Positions 54,001 through 63,000 of a stretch of DNA of 64,000 nucleotides are shown piece after piece. Made by a program: the position numbers and the translations under genes. Within the stretch, counting starts at the first letter, position 1; every line of letters begins with the position of its first letter. Under the pieces are notes generated by a model. It was given only the letters and a program-made list of their open reading frames with translations. It was not told the DNA's origin and did not search any database. Source of the DNA: Synchiropus splendidus (taxonomy: Eukaryota > Chordata > Actinopteri > Syngnathiformes > Callionymidae); NCBI RefSeq assembly GCF_027744825.2, contig NC_071347.1, forward strand, positions 9,671,501 through 9,735,500, in the 5' to 3' direction.

Positions 54001-57000
54001 TTTATTTTTCCCCGCGGTGTTGGTGCCAACTGATGGTGTCTCAGCGTGATTTAATCTGTCATGCTAGGCAGCTTCTAAATCGACTCAATAGCAAACAAAG
54101 CGGCACTTTTCATACATATCTCATCGCATCATCATTACCTCTGTTTACATCCACGTGTCCCCACGTGCCATCAGTCATCTCCATGTTAACATCCCATCGC
54201 GCTGTACGGCGTGAAATTAATATGTTCAAAGCGTCAAATCGCTGACAAATTGTTTCACCACAAACATCAGGCTGCTGAGGCTAAACAAATATTAAATGCG
54301 ATTACACGTCAGCGCAGTGAAATATGCCTACTCATGTTGACGCATTTGTGTCTACATGGACAGCAATATTCTAGAAGACTTCATTTGGTTGAGTGGGTCT
54401 GGAGGATCCGCAGTCATTTGCATATTACCAAGCTTTCTTAATTATACCTACATCACTTAAAATGCTTAGAACAACATGGTTTCTCATGAAAGATGTTTGT
54501 TTCCTTCATGAGTCACACTTGCGCCTCTATTGCTCCCCAGGTCCTGAACATCTGAAACAGAAATGGTGGTGTCTGGTTCAGTCTAGTTTCAGTCCAATAT
54601 GTGTCTGTAATGCTGCTCTTACAAATGCAAACGCATTGTTCAGTAGAATACATTTGAATGTCGCCAAATCTGGAGTCAGAAGTCTTAGATAGTGCCACCA
54701 ATAATGCTGCTGGAGGTAATTAAATAAAGCCCATGACTCCGCTCATGACTTTTTAAGATCTGAAAAACTTTGGTTTCGAGGTGCCACTGTATTTTAGTTC
54801 CCTCATACGGAACAGGTTCATGTTTGAATATTGCTGTCTCTGTCGACAAACTGCTGTGAGCTTCTAAAATAAAAACAAATAAGTATCACATAGTCGCATC
54901 GAAATGAAGAGTTGAGGGACTTTTAATACATAATTCATATTCTTTAAAAATTCCTTTAAAAATACGGATTCTTTTTTAAGGAGGTTTATTGAATGTGTAC
55001 TGTCCTTGTGATTTCACTGCAGTGCAAAAATCCACAAATGAATTAAACCTGATTTTTTTTTTTTTTTTTATCAACCTAAAAATACTAAGAGTTGAATGTT
55101 TGGGGCTTTCAAGCAGTGAGATTTCTGTTGGAAGAAATAAAAAAAGGTTTGTGGATTTAAAAAAATATATACATATACTTTAATAAAAGTCTAACCAGGA
55201 AATTGTTGCATGTATAGGTCATTAATTTGCACATCCACGTGTCATTCTGATAAATATCGTAACTGAGGTGACAGATATTCGCGGCGTCCTTCTGTGACCT
55301 TGTAAATGCGTTCACTGCAGAGAGGAGTTCTGCACTGGTGCCCAAGCACGCCTGGCCAGAGTGACAGAGTGGTGGACACGATGAGACTTTCACACTCGTC
55401 TTTAGGGATCAAAATCTGGGGCGTTTTGAGAATAAGCACCTTCAGCTGCCTCCTCGGTGGTGTTGCTTAGATCCAGGCAGCACATGCCGAGGTGGGTGAT
55501 AACATCTCTGGGCTGAGAAGCTTAATTAAGACGGGAGCGTGGCTCTTAAATGCCTCATTGGTCTTCACTCATACAATTCTGCTGCGATCCAGTGGACCTA
55601 TACAGTAGCGGCTCCTCCAGTGTTGCTATAAAGAGGAGCCACGTTCCCTGGGAGCTTTGAATCTAGAGCTGCTTGTGAGCGGCAGGCAGGCAGTCCAATC
55701 CAGGGCGAGGGCAGAGTAGGAGGGGCTTGTTCCTACAGCACATTAACATTCAATCCAGTTGCCTGTGGTCCTTCAATTATTCATCCATGCATGTTGCATC
55801 ATTTTGTGGACGGCAGTGGCGTTTTCTTCTTGATTCACGGCTATTAATAGCAGGAGCTGTGTAAGACAGAGTGGAGATTTTCTTGCAAAGTGGCCGACGA
55901 GCGACTCGTGCATGATTTATCAACATACTTCCATGACATTCAACCAAATAAAGTCATGCGTTCGCCGATATGTTCCGGCCTGTGTATGCAGTGGACGGAG
56001 TCACCTTTGCTGAATATAATGGATGTTTGAACACAAACATGTACAGTAAATTGATTTCGCTCTGTTCTGCTAGTCTGACACGGTGCTCCTCCTGTGACAG
56101 GGGCTTTCAAGGCTCGACTAATCAGCAGAGTCTTCAGGGGTTCGAGTTAAGTCTCACCCGGGGGGCTCCAGCTCCCTGTGGCCACTGTGCACATCCAAGC
56201 ATCGCAGGGGAATTGTAGGGATGCATGCAAGCGGCAGAGTGAGAGACTGGCAGATAACAGGAAGGTGGATGATAAAGGAGGAAGCTGGTGTGAGGATGTA
56301 TGCCTCTATATGTCAGAGGGAGAGCTCACGGGGCAAATCCATCTCCTTTCAGCGAGGCAGCAGTGGAGGAGGAGCGCTACTGCATGTTATCGGCAGCACT
56401 TTCAACTGAAAGTACATGCCGGTACTTTATCCTACGCAGTCTGGAAAGAGAGATGGACGTTGAGAGACGAGCCATTAAGAGCTTTATACTTTGGACTTCA
56501 TGTTCTATGTAAGAACATGTGACTCCCTTCCCTCTGAGGGGTCCGTGTGACAAGTTTAAAAGGAAGCTGTTGGCAGGACTTTGTCGGATTTATTAGCTCT
56601 GGCGCTTGAATTTAAAGTATGTGATGGCACCGACGGAAAAGTAAGATTGCGCCTAAAACATGAGTGGATAGAAACGCCACCGTCTGTTCAGCTTCATGTT
56701 GAAATTCTGAGCATCATGAACAGCGAGTTTCTAGTCGCGTCAAAGGGTGCGTTTGTCCTTGTACAAAAAGCTTTGGATATATGTTGGATCCACCTTTATG
56801 TGTGAGGTTTTGTACTGAGGAGAGCGGCAGCAGGGAGGATTGTGCGACTCCACGTGCTGTGTGATTGGAAAAATTGTAAGCCGCGTCGTGTGATCCTGCA
56901 AGGCAGCCTCTGCAGCATGATGGATCTAGTGGGCCACGATGAAATTGAGCGTAGACATTCAAATACATCACTTCATGGTCTCAGGCGAGAGTGTTTGTTT

Positions 57001-60000
57001 GAGTGTGACATGTTTGCATGAGGGTGCCTGAGAAAAAAAAAAAAAACAGGGATGGGGCTGGGCTTTCTTTCTCGTCTCCAGCCGAGAAGTGGAGTGTCTT
57101 TCCCCCCTACCCCTCTCTTCGAGCTGCTGGCCCTCGGTCAGGTAACAAAACAGGATAGTATCACAGGACGGTGGTGAAACCCAAGGTGGCCCCGCCTGCC
57201 TCCATATGTTTGTTAATGTGAACGTGTGTGTCTGCGAGGCTCTCACCCGTACCTGTCATATATCCTGAGCCTTATCTTTAAGTTCTCCTTGTGTTTGCCT
57301 GTTTGCTGCACCCCCCTCCCCCCACACACACACACACACACACCTGTCCCTGCGCCGACCCCCAAAACTCTAATATCACACACACCCAGAGTCCCCCCAC
57401 CTCCATGTATCGCCCCATGTTTCTAGAGCCGTTGCTATGCCAACAGCCCACTTTCTGTGCCTTAAGCTGTGAGAGAATCTGATCTGGCTCCACTCTGCCT
57501 CCCACTGGATACTGTAGACAACTGCAGGCATTAATTGACTTTCATATCAGCTCCGGCACAAGCCGTATTGGCTCCAAAATTCAGCAGCTGTCCTGTTGCT
57601 AACCACGCCACTTATTCGGAAATCACGCCAGTTGTGACCATCAGCAGGTGCCGCAGAGCACGGCTGGTAGAAAAGCCCCCCCGTTTCTGCGCCGCAGCTC
57701 ACCCGAGAATGCTCCGAACCCCTGAATGAAGCATGACAGAGAATGAACAATGAAAGACGTTCACTTCCCCATCAATAGTCGGCAGGTGGAGGAGGAGGGA
57801 GGTGCTGTACTTTGTCATCATTCGAAAATTCAGCCCCACGCTATTGAGTCCACGGTGACGTCTCCTCATGAACTCATCGCCTGCAGTTCAAACAAGCACA
57901 GCCCTAAAAAATGCAACCACTTCCCTTGGCAACTAATACGACTAACACCGATTGATAAATACTCCCTGTCCCCTCTCCAGCAGTGGCGAACACCCCTCCC
58001 TCCCCCTTTCTCACTCTGATTCCTTTGCTGGTTGAAGTGTCTGTTTGCTTGTCTTGTTTGCTTTTCTGTCTGTCTATTTGTCAGTACATTTTCCCCTGGT
58101 TCTGTCTTGTCTTCTGCAGAACGGTGTCACATTATTACATTCAACATCAATGCTCATCCAAATTTAGTCGAGAGAAAACCAAAAGAAAAGCCCAGAAATG
58201 CTGGCCAGACAGACAGACGTCCTATGAGCCCCTCGTCCCCCGCCTGTCCCAGGCATTGCCCTCACTCTCTGGAGTGACCACTACTTGCATATATTACGTC
58301 TAACATATATGCACATGTAGCCAATGCCAGCCAAAGCTTTGGCCATTGTGTCCCCAGTCTTCACTTTTAGAGTGTTGCTAAATGGTTGATTCAAAATCTG
58401 CTTCAATCTGCCAAATCGGCTTCATTCAAGTTGGACTCCTTCCTTTGGAACACTCTAAATGTGCACTTCCCTACTCTTTGTGTTTTCGAATATACCTCCG
58501 CCTCTTCGGTTTTTTTTCTCTCGAGCTGTAACTTAGTGAGCTCTAGATTCTTTCTGGTGAATAACTGTAATTATTGTCTTTTTCTTTTTCTTCTCTGTGC
58601 TCTTCTCCCTCAGCATGTTTATCTTCTGTTAGATATCATTTGTTGTCGGGTAGCTCTTTGCTTTATTGTCTCTTATTCTTTGATACTTATCAGACTGACC
58701 AAACTAAGCCTCTCTTGTGTTTCCAGGCTTTCCTTCCTTCATTCCCTATCTTTTCTTGCAGCCGTTTCTTTCTTCTTCTCTCTAATGTGCTGGTGTTCGT
58801 AACAATACCACTCTGTTTTGTTTTCGTAACCTCACTGTTCATGCTGTAACACTTGCTCTCTCTTTTGAATCTGATCTCCTTGTTGTACCTTCTCTCTTAC
58901 TGTATTTGCAGTCTTTATGATTTCTGTGTCCGTGTCTGCAAATCCAGCACCTTCTCTGATCATTTGTTTCTTCTGTTCTCTATTTACTGTTGCCTAACAT
59001 TGTTTCAGTCTCTATGTGCCTTGAAGTCATGCGTGGAGAGCTGCCTCCAGCGTCATCCTATATTGGACTTCACCTTTCTTTTCTCTTATTTATTCTATCT
59101 TTCTTTTGTCACAATCTATTTGACATGTGTGTCTTTTGCTTTGGTTTACTTTATTATTCTGTATGAACAGAGAGGTTTCTCTCCCAAAATGTTTTTCCTA
59201 TTTTTAAGAAACTTGAAGGCTACAGTATTAACGTTTACCCCAGCTCCACCATGGGAGATCTCTGCTTATGCTTTTTCAATATGTACTGATGACCAGTCTT
59301 CCCCCTAACACGTAGACTTAGACCAACTAATACATGTGTCCCATTGGTCGTCCTGTTTTACGTCTGGTCATCTACATGTTGCTTTCTGTGTCTGTCTACT
59401 GTTGCTGTATTTGTCATTTATTCATGTGTGTCACATTGTCGTCTTCAGAGGAATTAATGGGTCCGATTTGGAGCGTGAGCTGTTATTTATGGATGTAATG
59501 AAGAACCGCCACGTGTCCAGGATGCAGCGTGTGTGTTCCATGGAGTGTTCCCCAAGTGTTATTTGAGTTTGCTCAAAGACAGAGAAAAAAAAAGCACAAA
59601 GTGCTTTGTAGTTGCATTGAAGTTGGACTCAATTTTAATATAGTTTTTAGGCGGCAAACAGGTGGAGACTGGTGTTGGAGTCGAGTTAGCATCCTAGTTA
59701 AAGTGTACTTGGTTTTCTTTCGGGGGTTTACCATGTGTTTTTGCTTACAGGGGCAACAAGCCAGCTAACAGTCCCAAAGGGCAACCCCCTGATGCTGACG
59801 GTCACTCCTCTGTAACTGACCTGGCCAACTCTCTCACCGGGGACATGGTGATGGTAAGACCTCACCGCCGCACTCGCTCCTCGTCCCCTGAGCAGCTGAT
59901 AACACGAAATAAAACATGCCATCGATTCAGTCATTCACTGCTCTAAAATGTATTGTGGTACACGTAGTTTGTGAAATAGAGTTGCTATGGATTATTGAAG

Positions 60001-63000
60001 GTCAGCCACGTACAAGTTGAGATCCAGATCCAGTCTCCCATTAGTCATTAGGAACACGTGACAGACTGACCCAGGTTTTACTGGTCTTTCTTGTCGAAGA
60101 GGAGAGGTGCACTCGCACAGATTTACCATACATTTCAGTCCGCATGCTCAGCAGCTTAACCTTCCAACATGCACAGACCCATCCAAGTGAATGCTCCATC
60201 TGTTATAGTGTTTGGGTGCATATCTCAGTAAAACAAAGACTAAATCAATTTCAAGTTTAAACACCTATTTTTTTTTTTTAGTTCTGTCATAATAATCTTA
60301 TACATTTCCTTGATAGTCATGAGAGAGAGGGCGAGGGAGAAAGGGAGGCTCGGCTTGTGCAGCATTGCTACTTATTTTGGCTTTTGTAATCTTGAATCTT
60401 CAGTTGTATCGCACCTGCTGTTGAACAAACGTTCTACGTCACACCTGTCAGTTGGACAAATGATCCGTGCAAGGGGGAATTGCTGACTCATCGAGAGGAC
60501 TGTGTTCTCGGTGGAGAAAAAAACTCAGATGGATAGCTTCACTAGTGAAAGGAGGCTCTGCATTTATCGAAAGTTAAAAGCATAACTTATGTAAAGTGAG
60601 TCAGACAGAGTCTTAAATACTGACTGACTCAAGTCCCTTTGTGTATTGTGGAGTTGATCGTGGGCGTGAGAGTGAGTGCTATATCAAACTTCCTCAGGGG
60701 CTGGATTACAAATGCGCAAAGATAAATGATATTTCTTGATTACTTATCATTTCTTTTATTGAAATCTAATTTATTTAAAAAATGTTCAATGCAAATCATA
60801 CATTTTAGAAATAATTTTCAAGTTAACTTTGGAGCGTGTGATTTATGGAGCTGCTGAATCATCCTCATCAGATTAAGTGGGTACAAGAGAAGCGTAATAG
60901 ATGACAACGACTCTGACTTGCAGCCGATCAAGCGAGACAATACATCCAAGGTGACTCGGTCCATGTGATGAATTAGACTTGCATTATTTCACCCCTGCTC
61001 TGCCTGTCAGTGCTGAAACTTCCGTAGACAAGTGCTGAGTGAGTGACTTTCTGTCGCTCTTAAATTGTCGCTCCTGTCTAAATAAAGAGCAGCAATAAAT
61101 CAGGGCTGCTCGGCGAGCACTGGAACTCACATCACAAGTGAAAGTTTTGTGTTCAAAATCGGGTTTAACTGTGTTTGTTTGCACATTTCATTTCTCCTGA
61201 TCTCTGCTGCTGTGAAGAGGAAGCGGAGTAGAGGGAGCCCGAGGAAGGGGAAGTGACATTCAGGCCGCTTCAGATTCTGCTCGTTGACCTTGCTCCTGCA
61301 TGTGCTTCTCACTCGACCTCTAACTGTTGGGCTCAGTGTTTCTGCATTGTCCGCTGGTCGGCTGTTTTCCATCAGATTGCAGACCTTGAGTGCCCAACAG
61401 TGATAAGCAGTCAGGGCAGCTGTGAGACGAAGGGAGGTCTGAAGCAGCCTGATCTTCAATCTGAGCACCTCCTGGCTCTTAAGCACATTAGCAGGGAAAT
61501 GAAACTCTGTCAGTCTCCTTGATGTCAGGACATCCACGGCTCTGTTTCAATGCAGGCCTGAGTGCAGCTCTAAAATGTTGCCAAGGCTGGTGTGCACATG
61601 TTCACTGTGGAGAAAGTGCTCCTTTAGATCTGTTTCTGTGTAGTTACAGACATTGCTTTGTCCTTGCAGCTGTCTCCAGGTTCAGAGGATGATGATGGTG
61701 AAGGACCCATCAGTGAGAAGCTGGGCCGAATCCAGTTCAGCATCGGCTACAGTTTCCAGAACACAACTCTCACCGTCAAAGTTCTCAGGGGACAAGACCT
61801 CCCAGCCAAGGACTTCTCCGGCACCTCAGATCCTTTCGTCAAAATCTACCTGCTGCCTGATAAGAAGCACAAGCTGGAGACCAAGGTCAAGAGGAAGAAC
61901 CTCAACCCCCACTGGAACGAAACGTTTCTGTTCGAGGGTCTGTGTTTCCTTTCAGTTGAGCACTTCTAGCTGTAGACATGGCAGTGTTGTGTCTTCTGGT
62001 TGTGTGTCGGCGAGTCTACAGCCTGAATGCAGACCAAAAGAAATATTTTCCCAGATTAGATTAGAACCATTTTCCATGAGATTTGTTTCGTGTCCCCCTT
62101 TAGGATGACTTGCACCATATTTAGTGATTCCTTAACATTTAATCTAGAGCCACAAGCAGGTAAATCTCAACTTCGGCTTATGAGCAACATTGCACTTATA
62201 GGTGGTGAGCATGGTGAACCTTAGACCTGGTAAAGACTCGCATGTTTGTAGTGACATGGGCATGTTTGCATGAGGACGTCTGCATTTTGCTCAGAGCACA
62301 AAACCACACAGAGCCGCAAGCATGGCTGAACGCTCTGTCTACCCTTTAGCTAGCTGAACCACCAAAACTGATCGTGTAAGAAGAACAAGTCTGGAAAGTC
62401 TCAGAGAAAATCACATTACTTTTTTAATAAGTGGATCAATACGTTATTTTACGCAGGAAATAGTACTCCTTGACTGCAAATACATTCAAAAATATATCAC
62501 ACTTTATCAGAAAGCCAACTGAAAATCCTGAAACGTAAAGGAAAAACATCTTTATAACATCCTAAATGAATTACTCGATTGTATTGGACTTCAATTTACA
62601 CCACCTCAGATTGTACTATGATGAATCAGCTATTTTAATCTTAACTATGCTGAGCAATGACAATACCAAAACAATGGTAGTGGAGTGCACCCAAATAGAA
62701 TGGTCTTTACTATCTGTCCGACAGCTGTGAAGATGTTTTCTTTCTACGCAGTCTTTTTGTCCCTGTAAAGACTGACGCACGCAGCACCCAGAGTGATGCA
62801 CTGCATTATTATTTCTTTGATGATGACCATCCAGCAGGAGTCACAAAAAGGCTGATATATTCTTCAAAAAGCTTGAGTTTGTTTGCTGAGAACTCAACGG
62901 TGAAGAGGGTGAGGTGCGTTACCTGATAGGGTGCTGGCTGGTTCTGCTGTTTTTACAAAAGCACTTTGGCCTTCGTCAATTTCATCCCTGTTAGCACCGT

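Larger units (their letters stand above)
52619..59750 (+). other. syt7: syt7 intron between cassette D and pre-C2A exon
   Basis: This 7.1 kb phase-2 intron contains a (TTA)n tract (53756-53781), a poly-T run near 55052-55069, a (CA)n tract (57323-57343) and about 1.4 kb of T/C-dominated sequence (57960-59440). Open frames here are Ser/Leu/Phe/Cys-rich translations of pyrimidine sequence, not proteins. No additional exon was recognised. Confidence 0.8.

Noticed and set aside
58386..59308. Overlapping 138- and 151-codon plus-strand frames rich in Leu, Phe, Ser and Cys, like membrane proteins
   Set aside because: The hydrophobic composition is the direct result of translating T/C-rich DNA. No conserved motif or splice context is present.
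61653..62108. 151-codon frame overlapping the C2A exon
   Set aside because: It is in another phase. The C2A frame at 61670-61937 is nearly identical to known synaptotagmin-7.
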